Virus record (IMG/VR): IMGVR_UViG_3300034523_000107 | Span: 1-38,516 of that record | Source: a virus | Direction: 5' to 3' (one strand) | Length of the DNA stretch: 38,516 nucleotides | Shown: in pieces, positions 30,194-36,155 of the stretch | How positions within the stretch are numbered: the first letter of the stretch is position 1 | Layout of the letters: every line of letters begins with the position of its first letter | Translations under genes and position numbers: made by a program | The notes under the pieces: model-generated | The model's database searches: none | Told to the model about the DNA's origin: nothing | Seen by the model: only the letters and a program-made list of their open reading frames with translations

Positions 30194-30518
30194 GGCCTGG
30201 CACCTCCGGGCTGGAAGCACTGCCCTTCTCCACCGACCAAACGAGCGTGCTTACCGTCTCGCTCAGGAACTTGAGGGCCGACATCGCGTCGCAGTAGACG
30301 AGCTCTCCGTAGTTGAGCGAGTCGTACATGTGCTGGCAAATCTGCCCCATTCCAGACGCAAGCACCTTGGCCGTGTGCAATGCGTCCTCCGCGTTGACGC
30401 CCCCCCCTACCTTGAGCAGATACAGCCCGCGGTTGTCGATCGGAGTGTCGAGGAAATCGAGCTCGACGGTCTTAGGTGGTTGCGCTGGTGATGGCGCGGT
30501 GGTATTTTTCGGGTGCAT
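30186..30518 (-). CDS. DUF3077-like protein
   Basis: 110 aa. The segment GLYLLKVGGGVNAEDALHTA and the helix following it fit the DUF3077 family, which is frequent in Pseudomonas and has no known function. The N-terminal 30 residues are Pro-rich. TTGGAG lies about 10 nt upstream of the ATG at 30518. It is the first gene after the intergenic region with the bidirectional terminator (30572-30600), so it starts a second part of the early block. Confidence 0.7.
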   Translation of the reverse strand: MHPKNTTAPSPAQPPKTVELDFLDTPIDNRGLYLLKVGGGVNAEDALHTAKVLASGMGQICQHMYDSLNYGELVYCDAMSALKFLSETVSTLVWSVEKGSASSPEVPGHE

Positions 30519-30832
30519 GAAGTCGTCTCCAAGTGACGAAGATTCAAAAGGTCCCCTGGCAGGGACTGGTTAAAAAGCCCGCCTGGCAGCGGGTTTTTTT
30601 GTGCCCTGGATTCGGGTAACCCCAATCATCCACGGAACAAAAAATATGCAACCCCCTCCCCTGAGAGGGTCATGGCCTACCCTGGACGGGCTTGCCGAAT
30701 AGATGCTCGTGCGCGCATATCACATCTCCCAAAACTGCAACTCATGCCTAATAGTGGGAAGGCAGTGCCCCTAAATCGCGTGTTGTGCGGCAATTTTCTG
30801 CCGCCCGGATGTGGAATTGCTTTTAATCGGGG
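30519..30832. other. 314-bp gap with hairpins, no gene
   Basis: Between KilA-N and DUF3077-like genes. It contains GTCCC-ctggca-GGGAC (30551-30566), the bidirectional terminator at 30572-30600 with the same CTGGCA loop, CCCTC-ccctga-GAGGG (30654-30669) with a T run 9 nt further on the minus strand (weak terminator), and GCGGCA-attttc-TGCCGC (30787-30804). A 13-codon frame on the minus strand (about 30665-30710) after GGGAGATGTGAT could be a leader peptide, but support is weak. I see no convincing sigma-70 promoter. Confidence 0.55.
30572..30600. terminator. bidirectional intrinsic terminator
   Basis: CCCGC-ctggca-GCGGG (30578-30593) followed on the plus strand by seven T (30594-30600) and on the minus strand by five T (30572-30576). 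In the leftward direction it would stop transcripts that have passed cro and the KilA-N gene before the rest of the early block, which is the position of an early terminator acted on by antitermination in lambda. Confidence 0.85.
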
Positions 30833-31429
30833 TTAAAGAATTGCCCCTTGCCCCGAAGAAGATTTCGCATGCGAAATTTGATGGTCATGGGGAGGCCTAC
30901 ATAGCGATGTGGTGTTGGGGTCGTTGAGGCCCAGGGTCATTTGCAGAAGCTGGCGCCCACGCTCGATCTCATCAATCAGCACTGGCTTGTCCCGCCTCCA
31001 AGCATTCAAAGCGCGGCCCGCGGCGCTGGCGACATCCTTGCGATCGTCGAACTTCTTGCAGGCACGGTTGAGGTTATCCATCGCAGACTGGCTGCCGCGC
31101 AAAAGTGCATCAATCTGCTCGTCAGCCCAAATCTCGAAGTCAACTGATAGCCAGCGCGCAAACTTGACCGCCAGTTTTGGATGGAGCCAGCTTCCGCTCG
31201 TGGTGGAGTTGCCTCGGCGCGTCCTGACGAGAGTAATGTCGGATTTCCCGACATTACTTTTCGCCATGCGCTCGGTGAGGCGCGCGATGTACTCCTTGGT
31301 CGAATCCAGCTCAAGCCAGTGCCCAGGCTTCTTGCCGAAGCGTTCCGCGATCCGCGTAGCATCCAGCCAGCCGTCGCCATTGAACTGCACAACCTGTCCT
31401 TCGTAGCTGATTGAGATGACGTTGTTCAC
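30833..31429 (-). CDS. KilA-N domain protein
   Basis: 198 aa. The KilA-N domain (about 8-100) is seen in GWLDATRIAERFGKKPGHWL, the LDSTKEYIARLTERM segment, and WLHPKLAVKFARWLSVDFEI followed by WADEQIDALL. KilA-N proteins of phages bind DNA and often act as antirepressors or early regulators. The C-terminal half is basic. It is co-transcribed with the Cro-like gene, whose stop it overlaps by 4 bp. Confidence 0.85.
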   Translation of the reverse strand: MNNVISISYEGQVVQFNGDGWLDATRIAERFGKKPGHWLELDSTKEYIARLTERMAKSNVGKSDITLVRTRRGNSTTSGSWLHPKLAVKFARWLSVDFEIWADEQIDALLRGSQSAMDNLNRACKKFDDRKDVASAAGRALNAWRRDKPVLIDEIERGRQLLQMTLGLNDPNTTSLCRPPHDHQISHAKSSSGQGAIL

Positions 31430-31722
31430 TGCGCACCTCCGGCACTGGATAAAACGCCAGCCCCGTCAGCGGAGCTGTGCTGAGTGTCGGTTGGAGGTAT
31501 CGTTTGATCCAGGGTCGGAGAGAGCTCTGCCAGCATGGGGCAGAGTTCCGCCGCACGGATGAAACCAAGTGTCGCGATCTGGATGCGTAGAGCATTAGTC
31601 GGAGAGACAGAATGCTTAGCCCGCAACCATCCGGAAATGGTTGTCTGATCGACGCCCAGTGCCGAAGCTGCCTTTGCTTGAGTTCCAAAATAGCCTATGA
31701 GCTTTTGGATGCGGGTATCCAT
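31426..31722 (-). CDS. cro: Cro-like regulator
   Basis: 98 aa. The N-terminal 60 residues carry a helix-turn-helix of the Cro/YdaS type: IGYFGTQAKAASALGVDQTT, then ISGWLRAKHSVSPTNALRI. The rest is Ser/Thr/Pro-rich and probably disordered. It is transcribed away from the CI-like gene, with an 88-bp shared control region, so it is expected to work as Cro in the lysis-lysogeny switch. A YdaS-type toxin-antitoxin role is less likely because the next gene is KilA-N, not YdaT. Confidence 0.85.
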   Translation of the reverse strand: MDTRIQKLIGYFGTQAKAASALGVDQTTISGWLRAKHSVSPTNALRIQIATLGFIRAAELCPMLAELSPTLDQTIPPTDTQHSSADGAGVLSSAGGAQ

Positions 31723-31810
31723 GTGCAGGACCTTTTATGAGCTTTCCCCTAGGCTATATCATGACAACACTCATTTGCAAGCATATGGGTAAAACCCTGA
31801 AAATCCTGAT
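31723..31810. promoter_or_regulatory. cI-cro control region with operator-like palindrome
   Basis: On the minus strand a promoter candidate: TTGCAA (31775-31780), 16-bp spacer, TATAGC (31753-31758) with the extended TG one base before it. The spacer holds the palindrome ATGAcaacacTCAT (31761-31774). A TATGAGCTTT string occurs at 31736-31745 and again inside cro at 31696-31705, 40 bp apart. A plus-strand promoter for cI (ATGACA at 31761-31766, then TATGGG 17 bp on) is weak. No good Shine-Dalgarno precedes cI. Confidence 0.6.
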
Positions 31811-32554
31811 ATGAACTATAGCGAACGCCTCAAAACCGCCCGTAAGCAGGCTGGCCTAACCCAGGTTGAACTAGCTCGGATTGTAGGGGTTGACCAGACC
31901 TCTATATCGAATCTCGAGAGGGGAAAATCACAGGGCTCATCCCACACCGTATCCATCGCTAATGCATGCGGGGTAAGCCCACTGTGGCTGGAGTCTGGTA
32001 CAGGACCAATGGTGGAAGACCATGTTGTTTACAAAGGACCGGTTCCTGATGGGTATAAGGCCACACGACCGTTCAACACCTGGGATACCGAGTCTCCCCT
32101 AGCCGAAGATGAGGTTTACCTCTGGTTCTTGGAAGAGGACCGCGAAGCGCCAGAAAGCGTATTGAGAAATGGCCGCATTTTGCCTGCAGGCTTCGCTATA
32201 TCCAAGACTCGTAAAATGCGCTTTGATCGCGAGATTCTCGCCAGGCAGCAGATCACCCCAGACAAGGCTTTCTGTGTGGAGGTGAGAGGGAATTCTATGG
32301 ACCCGGTGCTGCCATCCGGGAGCATAGTCGCAGTGAATACCCAAATCATCGATGCCGATGATGGGAGGATGTACGCTGTAGCTCATAGAGGAAGGCTTAG
32401 GGTAAAGCTGATGCATAGCCTTCCTGGCTATTCGGTTCGGCTTCGCAGCTACAATCGCGATGAGCATCCTGACGAAGACTATTCACTCACGGAATCCATG
32501 GATGGGAATCTGATGGTGATCGGTCGAGTTTTTTGGTACGCAGCAGTCGTTTAG
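31811..32554 (+). CDS. cI: CI-like repressor, XRE HTH + S24 peptidase
   Basis: 247 aa. The N-terminal helix-turn-helix (RKQAGLTQVELARIVGVDQT, then SISNLERGK) binds the operators. The C-terminal part is a LexA/UmuD-type S24 domain: the Ser162 nucleophile in VRGNSMDPVLPSGS, Lys199 in RLRVKLMHSLPG, and a likely self-cleavage site Ala126-Gly127 in ILPAGFAIS. It should be cut when RecA filaments form, inducing the prophage. It faces the Cro-like gene and is closed by a strong terminator at 32577-32601. Confidence 0.95.
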   Translation: MNYSERLKTARKQAGLTQVELARIVGVDQTSISNLERGKSQGSSHTVSIANACGVSPLWLESGTGPMVEDHVVYKGPVPDGYKATRPFNTWDTESPLAEDEVYLWFLEEDREAPESVLRNGRILPAGFAISKTRKMRFDREILARQQITPDKAFCVEVRGNSMDPVLPSGSIVAVNTQIIDADDGRMYAVAHRGRLRVKLMHSLPGYSVRLRSYNRDEHPDEDYSLTESMDGNLMVIGRVFWYAAVV

Positions 32555-32576
32555 GTCTACCCAGCCCCGAACACAT

Positions 32577-32601
32577 TCCGGCCTAGAGCCGGATTTTTTT
32601 T
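32577..32601 (+). terminator. intrinsic terminator after cI
   Basis: TCCGGC-ctaga-GCCGGA (32577-32593) followed by eight T (32594-32601). It separates cI from the rightward operon beginning at 32631. Confidence 0.9.
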
Positions 32602-32630
32602 GCCCCGGCGATGAAATATGATTTATCCCC

Positions 32631-32667
32631 TTGACTTGAAATATGAGTTAATCCATATTCAACTCAT
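32631..32667 (+). promoter_or_regulatory. promoter and operator-like palindrome before LuxR-type gene
   Basis: TTGACT (-35, 32631-32636), 17-bp spacer, CATATT (-10, 32654-32659). The inverted repeat ATGAGTT (32643-32649) / AACTCAT (32661-32667), 11 bp apart, covers the spacer and -10 region. The half-site resembles the ATGAG strings in the cI-cro region, suggesting control by CI or Cro. AAGGAG lies before the ATG at 32691. Confidence 0.72.
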
Positions 32668-32690
32668 AACTCAGGCAAGGAGCTCCAACC

Positions 32691-33080
32691 ATGACCGCAG
32701 CAACCACGATCACCATCGGTAACTGGCAAGGCTTCCTAGGCCGCGGCCTGGCAGAGCGTGAACTGCAATGCGTGCTTGGGGTAGCTCAAGGCCAGAGCAG
32801 CAAGGAGCTTGGTCGTGACTTGGGGATAGCTGCCGACAGCGTGAAAAAGCGTCTCGCGTCGGCGATGTTCAAGCTGCAGGTTAACCGCCGGGCGGCGCTG
32901 GTTGGCGAGGCGATGAGGCGCGGGCTGATCTCGCCCGCTGCGATCCTGGCTGCGATCTTGGCGGTTCACGGCGCGGTCAGCGACGAGATGCTGCTGAAGG
33001 TCCGTCGGGGCGGCGGCGAACGCCGGGTCGAGATGCGCACGGTGGCGCGGCGAATCGAGCAGCAGGTTGCGGTGGCGTAG
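32691..33080 (+). CDS. LuxR-type HTH regulator
   Basis: 129 aa. The GerE/LuxR-type helix-turn-helix covers about residues 20-75: GLAERELQCVLGVAQGQSSK, then ELGRDLGIAADSVKKRLASA and MFKLQVNRRAALVGEAMRRG. There is no N-terminal sensory domain, so it is a stand-alone DNA-binding protein. The C-terminal 40 residues are basic. It is the first gene of the rightward operon, with its own promoter next to an operator-like palindrome, and is followed by the repeat array. It may regulate the array or the genes after it. Confidence 0.85.
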   Translation: MTAATTITIGNWQGFLGRGLAERELQCVLGVAQGQSSKELGRDLGIAADSVKKRLASAMFKLQVNRRAALVGEAMRRGLISPAAILAAILAVHGAVSDEMLLKVRRGGGERRVEMRTVARRIEQQVAVA

Positions 33081-33414
33081 CAGCGGCGAGCGCCTTCAGT
33101 GAGGGCGCTGTCCGGTGCGAAGGCACGATAGGGCCAGGATTGGCTGGGTGGGGCCAGGCTGGGCTCGGCCAGGCATGGCAAGGGCTGTTTACAGCGGTCT
33201 GCCCTTTCGTTGAGAGGGCTTTCCGGTGGCGATAGTCATCATAGGGTTGGGCTGGGCCGGGTGCGGCATGGTTCGCCAAGGTAAGGCATGGGCTGCTAGT
33301 CAGCGTAATGGCCATTCGTTGAGTGGTCATTGCGGTGCGAAGGCATCACGGGGTCGGGTAGGCCACGGCAGGCTGTGGCATGGCCGGGTTCGGCGAGGCA
33401 AGGGCGATAACTCG
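33081..33414 (+). repeat. three ~110-nt structured modules with CNNGG pentamer tracts
   Basis: Modules start with CAGCG at 33081, 33192 and 33301 (next CAGCG at 33415). Each contains hairpin A with the same 9-nt loop (TTCAGTGAG at 33095, TTCGTTGAG at 33206 and 33315) on different stems: AGCGCC/GGCGCT, GCCCT/AGGGC, AATGGCCA/TGGTCATT. Hairpin B follows: GTGC-gaag-GCAC, GTGGC-gata-GTCAT, GTGC-gaag-GCAT. Then comes a tract with a 5-nt period, about ten units of NNNGG, mostly CNNGG (about 33132-33183, 33247-33291, 33350-33405). Hairpin C closes: GCTG-ttta-CAGC, GCTG-ctagt-CAGC, GCG-ataact-CGC. Stems change while pairing is kept, which points to a structured RNA. No frame through it looks like a real protein. 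Confidence 0.8.
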
Positions 33415-33421
33415 CAGCGAG

Positions 33422-33478
33422 GTCACTGGCGCTTAATCCAGTGACAACCTCAAAGCAACTTCCAGCGAGGTTGCTTTG
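33422..33478 (+). other. two more hairpins between array and RAMP-like gene
   Basis: GTCACTGG-cgcttaat-CCAGTGAC (33422-33445) and CAAAGCAAC-ttccagcgag-GTTGCTTTG (33451-33478). Both are perfect 8-9-bp stems without T runs, so not terminators. Each carries a CAGCGAGGT string (33415 and 33463), linking them to the module boundaries of the array. They lie about 75 nt before the ATG at 33552; the remaining 33479-33551 holds no other feature besides the Shine-Dalgarno TTGGAG. Confidence 0.7.
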
Positions 33479-33551
33479 AAGTTCCAACACGCAAAGCACC
33501 GTGCATCGCATATGGCGAAAAGGCACACGCAGCTATCTATTGGAGATATAC

Positions 33552-34118
33552 ATGCAAACTCTGAAAGTTAAAATCGTAGGCACCCGTCCGCTTCTCGTTC
33601 ACGCCGACGTGTTCGCCGATCCGCTGAACAAACTTACCAAAGCGCATAAACAACTGACTTCGAAGCGCAAAAAGTCCGACGAAGACCACGAACTTATCGC
33701 TCGCAGCGAATGGCGTGGCGGCTTGTATTTCTCGGAAGATATTGGCCCATACTTGCCTGGCATCAACATCGAATCCGCCCTCGTCGCCGGCGGCAAACTT
33801 TCTAAGATGGGCACCCAGCTCAAGCGCTCAGTCGAGATCATGGATACGCGCTGCCCGATCATCTACGAAGGCCCGCGCAGCGTCGAAGGTCTGTGGGACG
33901 AGCAGTTCTACGATGCTCGTTCGGTCAAGGTCGGCACTGCACGGATAACTCGATACCGCCCACTCTTCCGCTCCTGGGCCGTGGTCTGCGAGATCGCCTA
34001 CGACCAAGAGTCCATCGACCGTGACCAGGTATTGAAGTGCCTGGAGGATGCTGGACAGTACTGCGGTGTAGGCGACTACCGCCCCAAATTCGGCCGCTTC
34101 GCCGTAGAGGTGCTGTGA
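33552..34118 (+). CDS. RAMP-like (Cas7/Cas5-fold candidate) phage protein
   Basis: 188 aa. I recognise it as a member of a phage family without known function whose pattern recalls RAMP proteins: an N-terminal strand KVKIVGTRPLLVHADVFADP, a loop YLPGINIESALVAGGKL comparable to the PGxxxxGAxR region of Cas7/Cas5 types, and a C-terminal glycine-rich segment CGVGDYRPKFGRFAVEV (172-187) like the RAMP G-loop. No catalytic His of Cas6 type is evident. A role in binding RNA is inferred, not shown. ATG 33552 has TTGGAGATATAC upstream; a longer frame from 33501 has no site. It follows the structured repeat array and is coupled to the next gene by TGATG. Confidence 0.72.
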   Translation: MQTLKVKIVGTRPLLVHADVFADPLNKLTKAHKQLTSKRKKSDEDHELIARSEWRGGLYFSEDIGPYLPGINIESALVAGGKLSKMGTQLKRSVEIMDTRCPIIYEGPRSVEGLWDEQFYDARSVKVGTARITRYRPLFRSWAVVCEIAYDQESIDRDQVLKCLEDAGQYCGVGDYRPKFGRFAVEVL

Positions 34119-34597
34119 TGGCTGTCGTGCCGCTCAAGCCGAACACTTGGAGCCTGGAAAAGGCGATCGAGCAGTTCAAGGCTGACAAGTTCGAAGACGG
34201 CCAGCTCATCAGTCACGCCTGACTTGAGTGGGCGCTCAATCTGCCGAAGCCGACCAGTGCGAAGGAGATGGTCAACTGCCAGTTCATCATCTTGGACCGT
34301 GTCGAACAGTTCAAGGAGGCGCTGCTGACCCAGCACCAGATCTACATCGTCAGCGTGCGCGGTAAAGGTTACCGGATCGTCCCGCCGAGCGATCAGGCGT
34401 TTATTGCAGTCGACAACGCCATGCAGGGAGTTCGCCGAGAGTTCAGCAAGTGCGAGAAGGTTATGAAGAACACTCGCCTCGGTGAACTTGATGCAGACCA
34501 GATCAAGCGGCACACCGATGCACAGTTGAAAGTATCTGCAATTGCCGGGATGGTCGGCAAAGGAAAGCGCGAAGTGTTCAGCCTGTTCAAGGCATAA
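34118..34597 (+). pseudogene. partner of RAMP-like gene, interrupted by in-frame UGA
   Basis: One frame of 159 codons runs from ATG 34118 to the stop at 34595-34597, broken only by a TGA at codon 35 (34220-34222). Before it: MAVVPLKPNTWSLEKAIEQF to QLISHA; after it: LEWALNLPKPTSAKEMVNCQ, then VSVRGKGYRIVPPSDQAF and TRLGELDADQIKRHTDAQLK. Both halves form one continuous helical protein, and Trp (TGG) fits the gap (HA-W-LEWAL). The ATG at 34268 has GGAG directly beside it, too near for good initiation. Either a recent nonsense mutation, a sequencing error, or UGA readthrough (the next base is C, a leaky context). The TGATG overlap with the RAMP-like gene suggests they work together. Confidence 0.75.
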
Positions 34598-34679
34598 CTT
34601 CCGCCCAGTAACACCACAACTTTCATTGACAGCCAAGTTACTCGGCGGGTACTCGCTCGCCCTCGAAAAGGAGACTCAC

Positions 34680-35084
34680 ATGCTCATGCTCAGCCGGAAC
34701 ATCGGCAAGGCCGTCATCATCGGCGGCAATATCCGGGTCACTGTGGCCCAGGTGAACGGCTGCCAAGTCCGCTTGGGGATCGACGCACCGCAGGGTGTGG
34801 TTGTTGATCGAGAGGAGATTCACCAGCGCCGGGTTGCCGAGGGAACCGCCCAGGACGCGCCAGCTTTCAACATCGACGAGCACGTCAAGCTGGTCGCCGA
34901 CGCACGCCGGTATCGCTGGCTGCGCGATCAGGCCCTTACCACCGACAGCGGATTCACTCCTGCCGTGTACGACAGGGCAGGAGGTATCGGCACGGTGCGC
35001 GTTGGCGAAGACCTGGACCTTCGCATTGACGCCGCGATCCGGAGCTTCACCCAGCAGCAGGTGGTGCAGGAGCAGCAGCCATGA
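34680..35084 (+). CDS. CsrA/RsmA-like regulator with C-terminal extension
   Basis: 134 aa; host CsrA/RsmA is about 61 aa. Residues 1-55 are CsrA: MLMLSRNIGKAVIIGGNIRV, then VNGCQVRLGIDAPQGVVVDR and EEI, with RNA-contact residues at the expected places (Arg6 and Arg44). The added C-terminal 75 residues (VADARRYRWLRDQALTTDSG; LDLRIDAAIRSF) contain the RYRWLRD / IDAAI pattern common in small phage proteins. CsrA binds GGA motifs in mRNA leaders and changes translation; the phage form may act on host or phage mRNA. ATG 34680 has AAAGGAG 7 nt upstream. A -35 TTGACA at 34626-34631 lacks a good -10. Confidence 0.88.
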   Translation: MLMLSRNIGKAVIIGGNIRVTVAQVNGCQVRLGIDAPQGVVVDREEIHQRRVAEGTAQDAPAFNIDEHVKLVADARRYRWLRDQALTTDSGFTPAVYDRAGGIGTVRVGEDLDLRIDAAIRSFTQQQVVQEQQP

Positions 35085-35224
35085 AGCAAGCCGACCTGCT
35101 CCTGCTGCTGTGGGATGCCCTTCAGCAGCGCGCTACTACCTTCGGCCAGATCTCCGACCTGTCTGCCGCCTGCGGCCTGGACGGGCGCCAGGTGCTGGCC
35201 GATCACTTCCGGGGGCACCCATGA
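35081..35224 (+). CDS. 47-aa protein between CsrA-like and XRE genes
   Basis: 47 codons plus stop. Starts ATG 35081 inside the CsrA-like stop (ATGA) and ends with a TGA that overlaps the next start (ATGA). Sequence MKQADLLLLLWDALQQRATT continues with FGQISDLSAACGLDGRQVLA and DHFRGHP. The second half resembles a small helix-turn-helix (ISDLSAACGLDGRQVLA). Not recognised as a named family; coupling on both sides supports that it is expressed. Confidence 0.65.
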   Translation: MKQADLLLLLWDALQQRATTFGQISDLSAACGLDGRQVLADHFRGHP

Positions 35225-35427
35225 TCCAGAAGCCAATGTTCAATGCCGAGAAGCTGGCGCTGCTGCGCGCCACCGCAGGAATCACTCAGCGCGACTTGGC
35301 CGCAAAAGCCGGTACAACCTGCTGCATGATCAGCCGCTACGAGGCGGGCCACTGCCAGCCCCGTCTTAAGGCGGTTCTACGGCTGGAAGCAGCGCTCAAC
35401 GTCGAACGCGGAGGGCTTTACCAATGA
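35221..35427 (+). CDS. small XRE-family HTH protein
   Basis: 68 aa consisting almost only of a helix-turn-helix: LALLRATAGITQRDLAAKAG, then TTCCMISRYEAGHCQPRLKA and VLRLEAALNV. It is likely a DNA-binding regulator of the lambda-Cro/XRE group. It overlaps the neighbours by 4 bp on both sides. Target unknown. Confidence 0.82.
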   Translation: MIQKPMFNAEKLALLRATAGITQRDLAAKAGTTCCMISRYEAGHCQPRLKAVLRLEAALNVERGGLYQ

Positions 35428-36155
35428 AACGCCGAGCAATCAACCCTGCCGCCCTCCCCGCCGTGGGCCAGCCCCTGGGTGGAGGCTTCTTCGCCGGCCG
35501 TATTTTCTTCGGCGGTGCCGAGCACGCCATCATCGACTCCGGTCGTGAGTTCGAAGCCATGGCCCAGTGGTGGGAGCAACCCGGGCCGCGCGTAAATGTC
35601 CGCGGCGCCCTGTCTTTCCATGACGGCATGGCGAACACCAGCGCCATGGCTGAGGCCGGCAGCGCTATTGCGCACAAGGTGCTGGCGATGACAATCCGTG
35701 GCCAGCGCGACTGGCACCTGCCGAGCATCGAGCAGTTGCAGATCATGCGGGCGAACCTGCTGCAGCTGCCTGACTGGGATCGCTACTACAGCGCTCACCA
35801 TGCTGGCGGCCCGGCCCAGGCCTTCACGCACATGGAGTACTGGTCCAGCACGCAGAACTCCGCCGGCAGCTCCTGGTGCCTGCACATGCTGCCTTGGTGC
35901 ACGCCGACCACCAACTGGGCGAGCAAGAGCAAGGGCATACGCCCTGTGCGCACGCTGCTGATCAGCCAGGAGGCTTTCGTACATGCGCCATCGACCGATA
36001 CCCCGCGCACCGAGGCGGACCTGCGCGGCCTGGCCAACCAGCAGGCGGTGGCCACCGTGCTCGAGCGGTTCGTGAATGAGGACGCTGGGAAGTTCTACGG
36101 GCGCACCGAGGCCCTGGTGGCTGAGCTGGCGGCGCTGGCGGGAGGCCGGCCATGA
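35424..36155 (+). CDS. DUF1566-like protein
   Basis: 243 aa. The middle (about 90-180) carries the DUF1566 pattern: GQRDWHLPSIEQLQIMRANL, YWSSTQNSAGSSWCLHM and a C-terminal GIRPVRTL. DUF1566 (Lcl_C) domains have a C-type-lectin-like look and unknown function. N-terminal part FFAGRIFFGGAEHAIIDSGR. The C-terminal 60 residues are helical. No signal peptide is seen. It occurs in phages next to regulatory and metabolic accessory genes. Overlaps both neighbours by 4 bp. Confidence 0.75.
   Translation: MKRRAINPAALPAVGQPLGGGFFAGRIFFGGAEHAIIDSGREFEAMAQWWEQPGPRVNVRGALSFHDGMANTSAMAEAGSAIAHKVLAMTIRGQRDWHLPSIEQLQIMRANLLQLPDWDRYYSAHHAGGPAQAFTHMEYWSSTQNSAGSSWCLHMLPWCTPTTNWASKSKGIRPVRTLLISQEAFVHAPSTDTPRTEADLRGLANQQAVATVLERFVNEDAGKFYGRTEALVAELAALAGGRP

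Noticed and set aside
31426-31722. YdaS-type toxin-antitoxin gene
   Set aside because: The HTH resembles YdaS, but the gene is opposite a CI repressor and followed by KilA-N rather than YdaT, so Cro is the simpler reading.
33081-33414. RNA sponge for the nearby CsrA-like protein
   Set aside because: CsrA sponges carry many GGA motifs in hairpin loops. The conserved loops here (TTCGTTGAG) lack GGA and the pentamer tracts contain it only once or so.
33226-33444. 72-aa basic Gly/Arg/Trp protein from the array
   Set aside because: It is a by-product of the 5-nt period (repeating Gly-Arg-x patterns); no Shine-Dalgarno, and other frames give similar strings. RNA structure explains the region better.
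33081-33500. CRISPR array
   Set aside because: Repeat units are about 110 bp, imperfect, with no short exact repeat and unique spacer alternation; no cas1/cas2 or effector genes are present.
35424-36155. Target of a diversity-generating retroelement (DUF1566/C-type-lectin-like)
   Set aside because: No reverse transcriptase, no template repeat and no adenine-specific variable repeat can be seen.
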